From: Dolomedes plantarius
Taxonomy: Eukaryota > Arthropoda > Arachnida > Araneae > Dolomedidae
Direction: 5' to 3'
Assembly: GCA_907164885.2 (NCBI GenBank)
Contig: OU015490.1
Coordinates: forward strand, 19,134,113 to 19,198,112
DNA: 64,000 nucleotides
Position numbers and translations under genes: made by a program. The notes below the pieces were generated by a model, which saw only the letters and a program-made list of their open reading frames with translations, searched no databases and was not told the DNA's origin. Positions 1 to 10,299 of this stretch are shown here, in pieces (within the stretch, counting starts at the first letter, position 1; the number at the start of each line of letters is the position of its first letter).

Positions 1-149
1 TCTAAGTTCATGAAATATAATTTGAAAAACCATAATTGGCTTAAGATCAAATGTAATCTTTTTAATAATTTTTATGATTTTCCACATGCTAATAATAGCA
101 GAATGGTCAGTACAATTCAATCTTTGGTTAGTAGTTCTTTTCCTGGTCG

Positions 150-970
150 ATTCGGTGATGTACCTTTTGGTCTCGAGTTCTCACCATAATGTCTCTTGGT
201 GGACTCTGGAGTTGACTGTTGCTAGAAAGTGTGTTAGGACGCTCCGTAAGAAATACCAACGCATTACGGTGAGCGAAGCCGACAGAGCCCTGCATAAAGC
301 GAGGTGGGCCAAAGAACATTCTAAATATGAGGCTCCTAATGTCCTCTAAAAGGAAATCCTGGCGAGATTTTTTGGGTAGCATCACAAAAGAAACTCCTTT
401 TAATAAGTCTCTAATGATGTCTCAGTTTCAGCCTTCTGCAGTAAATTTAATTCAGTTGACAGCTTTCTGGTTACAGACAACATTGAGAGTTTAGTTTCTT
501 TTAACTTTCCTTTTCATTTCCAACTCATAGTCATGGCTGGTTTAACAATGCAAATAATTTTGATCCCATTACATACAGCGAACTGAAATATACTTTGGGT
601 ATTTTTAAATTTAATAAAGCTCCTGGCCTCGACGGAATTTGTATGGATATCATTTTAGATTTTCTCTATTAATCACTTTTTGTTTCTGGACATTTTTAAA
701 TGATTGTTTCAGAAGGGGTTCCCCCCCCCCCCCCGAGTGGAAAACGGCTAGGATGGTTTTCCTGCCCAAGGCTGATAGGGATCCTCAAAACTTCAGCTCG
801 TATCTTCCTCATTGCCCATCCTGGGCAAAGTCTTTGAAAAATTAATAGTTAACAGATTGCAAGAGTGTCTCCGCCGGAAGTATTAAATTTCAGTTTGGTT
901 TTATGCTTGGTAAGAGCACGCTAGACGCGCTTTCTTTTGTTGTCAACAACGTTTTTCTTAACTTTGAATG
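150..970 (+). pseudogene. decayed non-LTR retrotransposon reverse transcriptase fragment
   Basis: The plus strand, read across several frames, carries pieces typical of Jockey/I/R1-type ORF2. There is a WWTLEL...RKKYQR stretch near 196-280, the RT signature KAPGLDGI near 614-640, WKTARMVFLPKADR near 738-780 and FQFGFMLGKSTLDAL near 889-940. In the family these are the segment before the RT domain and RT blocks 1-3, and they appear in the expected order. Stops and frame changes separate them, and a run of C residues at 721-734 sits just before the WKTARM block, so no product is possible. The catalytic YADD block is absent. Seen: motifs and order. Inferred: clade, which could be I, R1 or Jockey. 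Confidence 0.7.
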
Positions 971-1031
971 CTCCCGTAATTTTTTGAGCAGTGTATTTTA
1001 TTCATAAATAGTAAAAGTAGTAAAATAGTAA

Positions 1032-1322
1032 TCACTTCATAAAACTTCCTAAAATTTTTTTTAATTTTTTAAATTTTAATCTTAAGTCCTCAAAACGGAG
1101 TCTCGTTTTAAGGACTTGCTGTATGTCCAGCGTCATGATGGTTAGTCGCGTGGCATTGAATGCTGCCTGCTGGGCGTCATCAAATAGGCTGACAAGGAAC
1201 GCTTCAGCGGCCTCTTGTAAAGCCAAAAATGCCGCCTTTTGAACTCTGTATTTTTTCCCAGTGTAATGGTTCAGTATTTCCCGGGCGACACGCCTGAAGG
1301 CGGGCTTGGAAATCAGGAGTTT
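1032..1322 (-). pseudogene. histone H3-fold exon, centromeric H3 (CENP-A)-like
   Basis: The minus strand encodes about 97 open codons with an H3 fold: LLISKPAFRRVAREIL (alpha1), then ALQEAAEAFLVSLFDDA (alpha2), then RLTIMTLDIQQVLKTR (alpha3). Canonical H3 has ALQEASEAYLVGLFEDT. The AAEAFL wording and a loop 1 one residue longer than canonical H3 resemble CENP-A. The reading begins right after TTTCTTATTCAG (1323 and above), which would be a good splice acceptor, and the in-frame codons above it reach a stop. The H3 N-terminal tail is not in the same exon. The C-terminus is extended and lysine-rich after KTR. It could be the last exon of a gene whose upstream exons are elsewhere, or a duplicated, dead copy. 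A partial second copy lies at 2270-2316. Identification as H3-fold is strong; as cenH3 it is moderate. Confidence 0.65.
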
Positions 1323-1342
1323 CTGAATAAGAAATCATTGAG

Positions 1343-1380
1343 CATAGGGTGTCGTCGCATACCTGCGACGACACCCTATG
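1343..1380. repeat. perfect 17-bp inverted repeat, 4-bp loop
   Basis: Arms 1343-1359 and 1364-1380 are exact reverse complements (CATAGGGTGTCGTCGCA) around TACC. It lies just upstream of the H3-like exon on the minus strand. No family is recognised. Confidence 0.85.
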
Positions 1381-1521
1381 TCTACTGCTATGTCTGTACC
1401 TAAGTCTGTACTGCGATATTGTTGATCTCAGGTGTGCTTGATTTATTTTTTGGCAAAGTGCGTGCCGAAACAAAATACAAAATCTCATTTTTTTTTTACA
1501 TTCGAAACGTGTAACATCCCA

Positions 1522-1905
1522 TTAGAAATACCGAATTTGTCCTTTTGGAGTGAGGATGCTCCAATTTGTCTTACCTTCCGAAGGACTCTGATCAGCGCTC
1601 TTCAAGGTGTAGGAGATGGTGAGGACGTCCGAAGGGGCCAACTCTGTCCTCCGGTTCTGCAGATCGGACACCTTCAGAAACTCATCCACACCCCATCCTA
1701 CCCCTCTTTCAGAAAAGGTATAACGGAGTGTTGCGCTTTTCTCCTCCTTGCCACTCGCGTTCCTGATGCTGAATGAGAAGTTAACTTTCTTCGGCGAATC
1801 GGAGCCCATTTTGATGAGGTGCAGCTTGATCCATTAGTTTCCCCTCGAAAGCAATTCTCGACCGCCAGCAAACGTCCCAAAAAAGGAATATCGGACTGAA
1901 TTACG
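1522..1905 (-). pseudogene. MATH/TRAF-domain remnant (SPOP/TDPOZ-like)
   Basis: The minus strand reads WIKLHLIK, then KKVNFSFSIRNASGKEE, GVGWGVDEFLKVSDL and ELAPSDVLTISYTL. These are the second half of a MATH domain as in speckle-type POZ proteins, which are strongly expanded in arachnids. An in-frame stop falls just before WIKL near 1835. Upstream, the frame continues weakly as FGTFAGG...LSRGN to about 1905. No BTB domain follows: the frame ends at 1522, and H3-like sequence comes next. The open part (96 codons including stop) is shorter than a full MATH domain. The family call rests on wording around the GWG and APSDVLT segments. I judge it non-functional. Confidence 0.6.
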
Positions 1906-2269
1906 CCTCTCTCTGTCCTTGTAACAGAGACGGAATCCGCCACAGGCCGCGCAATTCCCCAAAAAGTTCTCCAATCTCGTCGGACATGTTCTGTTTGTTT
2001 CGGGAATCAAATCAGAATTCGGGAGGATAAACTGAAGGACTCTGTAGGATTCGGAAGGCGAAAAATAATTTACAAAAATCTCGGGGAAATAATTTTATGT
2101 TTGACAATCTCTCTGATTTTTTTTTATGCTTACAGTATGAAATCTACGGAGGCTAAAGACATTTCTCATAATCTTCATGCGTATCACCAACTGTGTTTTA
2201 GTTCGTATGCACGCATACACACCTTCATACATCCGGCACATATACACACCTTCATACCTGTGATACCTT

Positions 2270-2316
2270 CCCGGGCGACACGCCTGAAGGCGGGCTTGGA
2301 AATCAGGAGTTTCTGA
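2270..2316 (-). pseudogene. partial second copy of the H3-like exon (alpha1 only)
   Basis: About 47 bp are almost identical to 1276-1322 and encode KLLISKPAFRRVARE. It is preceded on the minus strand by TTTTCTTTTTCAG, a strong acceptor-like tract, and is followed by GGTATCAC instead of the rest of the histone fold. It could be a duplicated exon start or half of an older duplication. It cannot encode a histone fold by itself. Confidence 0.6.
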
Positions 2317-2399
2317 AAAAGAAAATGAAGTTTGTAATTATTACTGATGTATTACAGAAGTTTGTGAGGATTATTTTGTTATGCGTTTGAAATGAAGAT

Positions 2400-2825
2400 C
2401 ATTATACATCTTCCTCATACCAGATGACACCGGCCCCGATTCTCTCGTCCATTTTTGACCCATCCGTGTATACATTTACTTTTGTTCTAGGCAGATTCTC
2501 TGATCCAACTGATTACAATAGGTTTTCCATATTCCTATTCTTCCTTATCCTCGTTCCGCTAATCTCTTTATTGTATACTTCTTCACCAATCGTTATTTCA
2601 CTAGCCTCGTTAAATAATTTGAAGAGCTCTTGGTTCATTCGTGCTTTTATGTGTAAAGACATACAACCCGATAACACGTTCAGGGCATCCGTCGCCAATG
2701 TTCTATAGCAATTCGCGATGGACACCATAAACAGTCTTTGTATCTGTCTTAGTTTGATAAATACCTATCTGTTCCTATACCAAACCTCCGAGGCATACAA
2801 TCTCTTCAACTACTATTTTATAAAT
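2400..2825 (-). pseudogene. R1/I-type LINE fragment: post-RT region plus start of RNase H
   Basis: Minus-strand frames give LRQIQRLFMVSIANCYRTL, then TDALNVLSGCMSLHI, then VNVYTDGSKMDERIGAGV. The first two match the linker after the RT domain in R1/I-clade ORF2. YTDGSK is the first catalytic motif of ribonuclease H. Stops interrupt the frame. The fragment ends about where the BEL gag begins, so one of the two was truncated by the other. Confidence 0.7.
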
Positions 2826-2834
2826 TTCTTTAAC

Positions 2835-4510
2835 TACTTCAACACGAGAGCTGTCAATAATTTAAAAGTTCTCTTCGAAAGTGAATCAGTGGATCCTGAT
2901 GAACTTGAGACTGCTTTTGAACAATTAAAGGATAAATGTGTGAAATTAGGAGAGGTAGAAGAGATCTTAAAGTTCATGATTGATTCGAAATGTACACCAG
3001 ATGCCTATACAAAAAAAATTGGAGTCCATCGAGAGTTGCGCTGAAAAAAATTATGTTTTGGAAAGTGAAAGTAAAGAATTCGCTGAACGTTGTCGCTGCC
3101 GGACAGAATGAAGAACGGAGCCAGAACACGAATCAGAGTGTAAATGATGTGAAAACATCTTCTACCGAAGATAACATTTCATCAATTTACCGGTGATTTA
3201 ACCGACTGGTTAAGATTTCGGACTCAATTCAAGAGAATCCATAAAGATGAAACTATAGAAGATGTGGGCAAGTTATGTGGTTCTTCCTTTCTTTTTTATC
3301 TCTCTAACGGTCCAGGCACATTATAAAGTACGAGGGGTAACTCTAGAATAACTCCTTTATTCTCTACGTAGAGGCAGAATAACATATACAGACTTGGGGC
3401 TTCCAAAATAATACACAACAGTACCGCAACCCGCGGTACTAAGAAACTAAAGGTCGCAATGGATCCCTCAGGCAGAGTAGGCATTTACTAACAATACACG
3501 TACACCTCGGCTCTGAGCTAATTCTCGAAGTCGTGCAGCCACCTCGGCTAAATACCAATACACGCTCTATCAGTTAAACACCGCTATCACCTTCCATCAA
3601 GCTTGCCTCGCTCTCTCCCGTATCGCTACTAAAGTCTTGGGCTTTTGCCAACTCAGCGTGTGCCCTTTAAATAGATCAAACACCTGCGCCGAACTCACTT
3701 TGGCTGGCATGTACAGCGCTGCTTCCAGAAATTTGCATCTGAGCAACACGCGAACCCTACAAAGTTCCAGTACTTAGTACAAGCAACTGCTCCAAAACCG
3801 AGAGGAAGGGAGATTGTGGAAAGTTTCCCGCCAAAATCTGCAAATTATCAGAAAGCCATTGAATATTTAAAATTGAGATTTGTGCAAGATGTGTTAATCC
3901 AAGTATACGTACGAGAACTTCAAGTTGGTTTTACCAAACCAACCGAAGCAAGAAAAATTGATTTATCGTCACTTTACGACAAGATAGAAGCTCAGTTTCG
4001 GGCCCTGGAATCGCTTGGAGTGACGAAGGATAAATTTGCAGCGTAGTTGTTTCCGTTTGTCGTTCGGCAAACAGGACTCTACTTTCTGCGTGCTTGGGAG
4101 AGATGTCGGCTATTCATCGGTAAGAAAGACCTTGATTCTCATGAAATTTTATCTACTGAAGTATCAAGTGAAGATAGAATTAAATTAGCGCGTGCTAACT
4201 TTGGTTCTGAACCATTAAATTTTAAAAAGAAATTTGGAAATTATTACAATACTGCAACCGCGGCAGATTTGTTTAACTCTAATTTGAAAGATTGTAGATT
4301 TAAAAGTAACGATGAGTGTATCTTTTATGAAAAATCCCATGCCTCCGAAAATTGTTGTGAAGCAGCTGCTATGAGTTATGTTAAGAAAAGTGCTGTTATA
4401 AAAAGAGACGTCTGTTTGATTTGCTTGAAAAAGGGTCATATTTCAAATACTTGAAAGTCAAAAGTTAAATGTATTATCTGTAATAAACGGCATCTTGCAG
4501 TATTGTACAT
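2835..4510 (+). pseudogene. gag: BEL/Pao gag remnant (DUF1759-like) with zinc knuckle
   Basis: The frame starting near 2848 encodes a charged helical N-terminus (ELETAFEQLKDKCVKLGEVEE). After a frame change comes TGDLTDWLRFRTQFKRI (3192-3243), a core signature of BEL gag. The downstream frame from 3765 resumes with REIVESFPP and continues as KAIEYLKLRFVQDVLIQVYV. A CCHC-like block, CLICLKKGH (4411-4440), and a second half-knuckle CIICNKRH (4471-4494) end it. The solo-LTR-like insertion splits the segment between DVGK and KFQYL. Stops at 3042, 3194, 4046 and 4452 show it is dead. Confidence 0.8.
3276..3761. mobile_element. probable solo LTR inserted in the BEL gag
   Basis: The block interrupts a gag codon run and begins TGTGGTTC and ends GAACCCTACA, an imperfect TG...CA terminal inverted repeat. 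AAGTT occurs at 3270-3274 and again at 3762-3766, a 5-bp duplication typical of LTR elements; one extra A (3275) separates it from the left TG. No coding sequence is visible inside. The family is unknown; size (about 486 bp) and ends fit a solo LTR. Confidence 0.55.
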
Positions 4511-4514
4511 GAAA

Positions 4515-5391
4515 TAGGGATGCGACATCGATGTCGATGTTTTCAAAACATCGATGTTTTGACAAAAACATCGATGTTTTAAACATCTATTTATTGAAGC
4601 CGATGTTTTTTTAACATCGATGTTTTATACTCGATGTTTTACGTTGTCTCGATGTTTTTTTTTAATGAAAAAGTACCGTAATAAAAAAAAAATTCTACGT
4701 AGCATAATTTTCACACTCAGTAAATGCAAGTCTGAATTCTGAAAAGGACGAATACAAAAGGGGGAATGATTCCTTAGCAAACAGACAAATGGCAATTAAC
4801 AACCAATGAACCAATCGGAGCGCTTGTAATGTTCCTGACACTCCATAACCTTCCATGGGGTTTTATTTTACAAATAGTATATACACGAGTGCATCCATTT
4901 AAGTTTTTGTTTTGTTCTGGTTTTATATAAGTTGACGTTAATATTATTAGTAAGATGCCTCCCAAAAGTACCGTTTGGAAATATTTTTACAAAACCTCTG
5001 ACAAATTGGCGAAATGCAATATTTGCCTTAAGTCCCTCAAAACTTCTGGCAATACCACGAATTTATCTGGACATTTGAAGGAAAAACATGGCGGTATTTA
5101 CAACGAGAATTTTGAGTCATCAATGTAGCCCAAGGCAAAAGCAACCAAGTTTTTGTCATTTGTATCTGCCCAATCAGAGAGTAAAATTAAATCACCCCCT
5201 CCCCCCACGACTAACGGAAGTAATATTAATGTTAGAGGTTACTAAACCAGTTTTAAAAAATGGGTGTTCTAAAACATCGATGTTTAAAACCATCGATGGT
5301 TTTTGGGCGATGTTTTATTAGCATCGATGTTTTAATATTGAATATCGATGTTTCAAAACATCGATGTTTTGTTATCGATGTCGCATCACTA
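4515..5391 (+). mobile_element. non-autonomous hAT element with perfect 8-bp target duplication
   Basis: The block is bounded by TAGGGATGCGACATCGATG on the left and the complement of TAGTGATGCGACATCGAT on the right, and by ACATGAAA at 4507-4514 and 5392-5399. An exact 8-bp target duplication is diagnostic of hAT elements. Both subterminal regions are filled with the palindrome AAAACATCGATGTTTT or variants of it. The interior keeps a BED zinc finger (4955-5128) but no transposase catalytic region, so it depends on a helper. Removing it leaves one copy of the target in the BEL gag/protease junction. Confidence 0.9.
4955..5128 (+). pseudogene. BED-type zinc finger, N-terminal remnant of hAT transposase
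   Basis: 57 codons from ATG encode a BED finger: W8, then CNIC (C21, C24) and SGHLKEKH (H40, H45). The family uses this finger for DNA binding at transposon ends. After the stop at 5126-5128 the same frame stays open for about 37 codons (PKAKATKFLSFVSAQSES and on), suggesting a nonsense mutation in a longer ancestral frame. All catalytic parts are missing. Confidence 0.75.
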
Positions 5392-5960
5392 ACATGAAAT
5401 TGCCCTTGAGAGCTGAGACGGATATCAGAGGAAAAACTAAAAATAACCCAGTAACAAATTCAGCTGATAGTAATGTTTTAGCTAATCAAGCCTGTACCTC
5501 AGAAGTTCTTTTGCAAACTTTGATAGTTTCTGGTTGCCATTTTGCAATGTGACTATCTGTGAGAGCTATAATCGATACCGGGTCTCAGACATCATATGTA
5601 TTGAAGTCCACAGTTGAGGAAATGGGTTTTAATGCAGAAAGGGAATAATTGATACATTCCTTGTTTGGAGACACGAAAATGAGAAAACATAAATGTTATC
5701 AAATTTGTTTAAGTGATCTAGATAACAATAGATGTAAATTAGATGTATATGATAAAGAAGTTATTTGTAATGATGTTCCTAGCGTACAAAATGGTCCTTG
5801 GATGTATGAACTAAGAAATAAGAATAGTTTTGACCGATATCAGTAATGATTCGAGAGGTCCCGTTGAAATACTTTTGGGAGCTGATGTGGCTAGAAAGCT
5901 GCTTACGGGTCAGATTATCACATTGAAGTCTGGTCCTGTAGCTATTCGGACCAAACTGGG
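5392..5960 (+). pseudogene. BEL/Pao protease region remnant (DUF1758-like)
   Basis: The sequence reads LSVRAIIDTGSQTSYV (near 5550-5600); the DTGSQ is the aspartic protease active site of BEL elements. Downstream come VEILLGADVARKLLTG (5863-5910) and RTKLGWTLMG (5950-5980), strongly conserved in Pao-type polyproteins. Frame changes occur near 5550, 5648 and 5845. The reading continues into the RT region. Confidence 0.8.
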
Positions 5961-7900
5961 ATGGACACTGATGGGGGAAAAACTCCTTTAAAGGGCAGTA
6001 ACTGTAATGAAAATACTTTCATGTCGGTAACGACGTTGTTTGTTAATGAAGTGACTATTTCGGATTTGTGGAAACTCTATACATTAGGTATCACAGATCC
6101 GGTTGAAACAAAAACAAAGCTAGAAATTCACGAGCAGACTATGACACACTTTCAAGAAACATTAAGTGTAGATTCTGAAGGAAGATATGAAGTAGCCTTG
6201 CCTTGGGTTTTAGATAAACTTTTATCCTCAAACAAGAATTTGGCTGAAAATCGGCTTGTTACTACTAAAAGAAAATTAATTGCATCAGGGAAATTGGAAG
6301 ATTATCAGGCTGTTTTTGACAATTGGCTATCAAAGGGTATAATTGAAGCTTTTGATAGCAGGGACAGTTTAGTTCATTATCTTCCCCATAGGCCGGTTAT
6401 TAAAGAAAGTAGAATACAAGTAAAATAAGACCGGTATTTGACGCATCAGCGCACTCAAAATGTTCGCCCTCTTTAAACGACTGTTCAGAGAAAGGACCCA
6501 ATCAAATTGAAGTCATACCGACTATACTGAATCGCTTCTGAGAACATCACATAGGAGTTATAGCCGACATTGAGAAAGCTTTTTTGTATGCAGATCAGTG
6601 TTCGAGAGCAGGATAGATTTCTTGAGGTTTATGTGGTATGACAAAGAAAATTTGAATCTCATTAAAACGTATCGTCATCGACGTGTTGTTTTTGGAGTTA
6701 CCTCAAGTCCTGTCTTGTTAGGGGCGACGTTAAATTATCATTTAGACAATGCTTCAGAAAATCTTCATGACACGGAAAGTATATTGAAAAAATCTTTGTG
6801 TCGATAACTGTGGCTTGTTTTAAAACTGAAGAGCAGTTAGAAAAGTTCATCGTAGAATCTGAAATTGTTATCTTCAGCCCATTTTAATTTAAGAGGCTGG
6901 CAATCGAATGTATCAATTGATTCAAAGGGACACGAGGAGTCAAACGTTCAGTTTGACAACTTTGAGACTGTGGTCTTGGGATTGATTTGGAATCTCAAAG
7001 ATTATACATTATCCTGTAAAATAAACTGCTAGAGAGCTGAAGATAAATTTGTTACTAAAAGATCCTTATTGTCAGTAACTAACCATGTTTTTGATCCTAT
7101 TGGATTTACTGCACCGGTAACTCTTGCTCCGAAACTGATTTTGCAAGAAGTATGGAAATTAAAGCGGGACGAAAATATCCCAGAAACTCTCAGATCAGTT
7201 TAGGAAATGGTTAGATTAATTATCCATTCTCTCAGAAGTTAAAATACCCAGATGTTTGAATATACGCTCTGATGAAGAGAAATGCTTAACGTTGCACATA
7301 TTTTGTGACGCAAGCAAGAGAGCATATGCCGCTTGTGTATTTTTGAGAATGCAAAGTACGAGTAACATTTCAGTCAGTTTAATGCAAGCCAAAACAAGAG
7401 GGGCGCCTTAGAAAGAAATGACCATTCCGCGATTTCAGTTGATGTCATGTTGTTTAGGCGGCAGGCTCGCGGCTTCCGTGATGAACGACTTAGTTTTGAC
7501 AGATATGCGTATTTTTTACTGGACTGTCTCAACCACAGCATTGGGTTGGATACAGCGGGATATGTATTTGTTTATAATCGTGTGAAAGAAATAAGCTGAT
7601 ATTGCTAATTGGGCTCACGTACCCTCAAATGAAAATTTTGCTGACCACCTTTCTCGCGGCTGTAGCGCTGAGCGACTCATCCAACTTAAATGGTGGGAGG
7701 GTCCACAGAGGCTTTTCAAAAATGAAAATGAATGGTCAATCTGAAAATATGCCCGATGAAGGAGCGATTAATGCAGAGAGACTAAAAACAGTTTTAGTTA
7801 ATAATTCTAGAAAAGCAGGATATTTTGATTGGCACTCTAAACATTCTCCCTCATATATAAGTGATTCGTATGATGGCTTGGGTATTCCGTTTCCATAAAA
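5961..7900 (+). pseudogene. pol: BEL/Pao reverse transcriptase and RNase H remnant
   Basis: Recognisable blocks in order are an open stretch 5961-6428 ending in the spacer before RT, FDASAHSKCSPSLNDC (6438-6485), IGVIADIEKAFLYADQ (6551-6600, the first catalytic aspartate) and CVDNCGL near 6797-6818, in the place of YVDDC. FCDASKRAYAACVF (near 7300-7345) is the RNase H-like start and WAHVPSNENFADHLSRG (near 7610-7660) its end. Many stops, mostly from single-base changes, separate them. Order and wording fit BEL/Pao, not gypsy or copia. Confidence 0.8.
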
Positions 7901-8870
7901 AATGCCAGAAAGATTGACATAAATAAGACTTGAGACATATCGTGAGCAGAATATGAATTTGCTGAAAGGGCGGTAATCGGGCTAATTCCAAAAGCATTTC
8001 AGGGCGAAGCAGATGAAAAGCTTAGATCTTTGAAGCCAATGGTAGATGAATTTGGTATTTTGCGCGCAAGAACAAAGATTCGTTTTCGAGAAGATTCCGA
8101 TAATTTATTTATTTTACAAATGCCACACACTACAAAAAATAGCACCTATGCCATCATTGCACGTGCTCTCCAATACTTCTCAACAAGATCAGTAAAACGT
8201 TTTAGTGCAGAGCACTCGTCTAAATGTTCCGTCATCATAGTCCGGCCAGAGTCACAGAGGGTACAGACAGCCGAATCGGCAATGCCGATACGGAAAAGAT
8301 GGGACCTTAAACAGTCATGTCCATTTAATAATCTAAAATGCGCTACCCGATAATTTTAAATACCCCATAATTTTGCCTCACGACCACTATGTAGTTCAAT
8401 TGTTGATCAGTCGAAAACACGAAGAACTTATGCATGCTGGAGTGTCAATTATGACACACTTAAGAGACAATTTTAATGGCTCGAAGAGCTATTAGGGAAA
8501 TAGTTAAAAAATGAGCCCGATGCAAGAAATTCTCGGTCCAAAAAACAGAAGTCATACCTGCTAGCCCTTTCAGGCCTACCAAGTTATTTCTACAAGAGGC
8601 TTTAAAAATTCAAAGGAATTGCTGGATTTCTGTGTTGGTTGTAATTGTCAGTTCTGTAGAAAACTGGGGGAATAAGTAAATGCCCTTCTTCAATCGGATA
8701 TTTAATGTATTTTATCAGATGTGACTGTCATGAATTTAAAGCTAAGTAACTGCTTGCATCACTTAACGGGTATATTCGAAGAATTCTCGGGTAGTTGCGG
8801 AATTATGGACTATTTAGTGCTACGGTCAACTCAACGCCGCTTCAGAATCTTTTAATTAAAAAAATTTCGT
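7900..8870 (+). pseudogene. BEL/Pao integrase remnant, split by a LINE fragment
   Basis: ERAVIGLIPKAFQGEAD and LKPMVDEFGILRA (near 7965-8065) precede the integrase. After the inserted LINE piece come LPDNFKYPIILPHDHYVVQLLI (in part) and RKHEELMHAG, the H-H half of the zinc-binding HHCC motif, with CKKF following near 8520. The later catalytic core is badly degraded and lost after about 8870. Confidence 0.65.
8140..8345 (-). mobile_element. LINE ORF2 C-terminal fragment inserted in the BEL integrase
   Basis: The minus strand from about 8345 encodes VAHFRLLNGHDCLRSHL, FRIGIADS, CTLCDSG and EHLDECSALKRF. This is the conserved tail of I/R1-type LINE ORF2 with its CxxC...H...C cluster. It is related to the copy at 26891-27220 but clearly diverged from it. 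A 5'-truncated insertion explains why only the tail is present; no target duplication was resolved. Confidence 0.7.
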
Positions 8871-9880
8871 AGAGTTCCTTTCAAAAACAAATTACCGCCA
8901 CCCTGAAGACTCCCCTAAAAACGGACCTTGGTCGCGTGTATTTCAGCATAGCGTAGCTAAAATCTAAATATGTTATAAAACTAGATCTGTACTTATTTTA
9001 AAGAAATGCCTGACGATGGCCGAATGGCTCTCGGTACCAGACTCTGTCTCAGTACAGTACTCAGTCTGTAACCGGAGTAGTTAGTCCACTGTTGGCATGG
9101 ACGTTTGTAGCAGTTCGGAATCGGCTTTAACCAGTAGATCCCCGTCTAAGGAGCCCTCGTGTAGCAAAAATTTACCCTCCAAACCAAATAAATATCGTAA
9201 GAATCCTAAATCTATTGCAGATGTTTGCCAGTGCTATCGAAAAAATTCAGGAAAATCTTATGAATTTACAGCAATTTTACCCTGATAATCTCTTAACGTA
9301 GAAAAACCATAATCCAACAATTTTTCTTACATTTGACAACACTGTCTTTGTTTTTAATATTCAAGTATTTAAGTTATCTATGTTCATTGTTTTAACTGTA
9401 ATACAAAAATGGTTACTCTGTTTATTTAAAATCAGTTTCACTACCTTTTGAGGAAATAGACTCATCTTATTGCCAAATAGTGTTCTTCAAAATTCTTAAT
9501 CTTCTGAAAATTTTGTAAATTATTATGACCACCCTCTGGACCACCCAAAGCTCACTGGTTCCAAAGAATTCAAGCTAATGTGACAGCACCGGTATGAAGA
9601 TTTACTCTGGACTTCTGGAATCAAAATTATTCCTGTTTTGAGCAGTAACTTTTCGTCAAAGTAATGATTTTGACAGCTGTAGCTGATCCAGTTGCAGTCT
9701 GCGTACGAGTCAAGAGACCTCCAAGAATTCCGGCTCTCCTTTTCAGTTTCTGGTTTGAGGACTTCTTTCATTGGCAGCCTATTAGTTGAAAGCAAAATCC
9801 ACCATTTGTGTAAGAACTGTTAACCCACAAATCAAAACATTGCGGAATTAGCGTTGTTTCTCCTGAATGATAGCATCAAA
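8870..9880. other. unrecognised block inside the BEL element
   Basis: About 1 kb without recognisable BEL coding sequence. A 62-codon open stretch at 9097-9285 (serine/lysine-rich, no known domain) and a 90-codon minus-strand stretch at 9523-9795 have no family resemblance I can support. It may be an insertion or a saturated part of the integrase. Confidence 0.3.
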
Positions 9881-10290
9881 TGACTTTTCATACCTCCATC
9901 TACTCCCGGCATCAGGATTTTAGGGTATCAGGAGTTCTCAGACTTTTGAAAAGTTTACTGATTATTCAGATAGGTGTTTTCAACTCGACCGTTATCACCC
10001 ATGTCGGCAGGTCACGAAGATTCCTCTCACCCATGGATGTCTCTTTAAGGATGATGCAATCAACCGCGTTTATGAACCAGACATGTTGCAACCTTAATCA
10101 TAGGATAAGAGTGAGGAGTGTTTCAGTTGAACTTCAACGATGAATACCTAAGCAGATCTCCAGAGCCAGAGTCGACAATACAACCCTAATTTCAAGGAAG
10201 GAGAGCTTGTTCTCAAGGATGGAAGATTACCCTCGAGCAAATTAAGACGAGTTTCCGATGTCTGCCGGGCAGAGATGTCGTGTAAGTATC
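9880..10290 (+). pseudogene. BEL/Pao polyprotein C-terminal region remnant
   Basis: RPLSPMSAGHED (near 9996-10030) matches the conserved segment downstream of the integrase core. NDEYLSRSPE (10137-10165), PNFKEGELVL and RLPSSKLRRVSDV (10180-10265) follow as in BEL/Pao C-termini. The reading crosses frames. Similarity stops near 10285, where minus-strand gypsy sequence begins. Confidence 0.7.
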
Positions 10291-10299
10291 TTTTCTTTA

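Larger units (their letters stand above)
2835..10290 (+). mobile_element. decayed BEL/Pao LTR retrotransposon with nested insertions
   Basis: The gag, protease, RT, RNase H, integrase and C-terminal remnants occur in the canonical BEL/Pao order on the plus strand, each broken by stops and frameshifts. Three insertions lie inside: a solo-LTR-like block (3276-3761), a hAT element (4515-5391) and a LINE 3' fragment (about 8140-8345). A further block near 8870-9880 is not recognised. No flanking LTRs of its own were found: the left end abuts a LINE fragment and the right end is cut by a minus-strand gypsy element. Confidence 0.8.

Noticed and set aside
5281..5391. Repeated CATCGATG words considered as a CRISPR-like or satellite array
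   Set aside because: Irregular spacing, palindromic, and confined to the ends of one hAT element in a eukaryotic genome.
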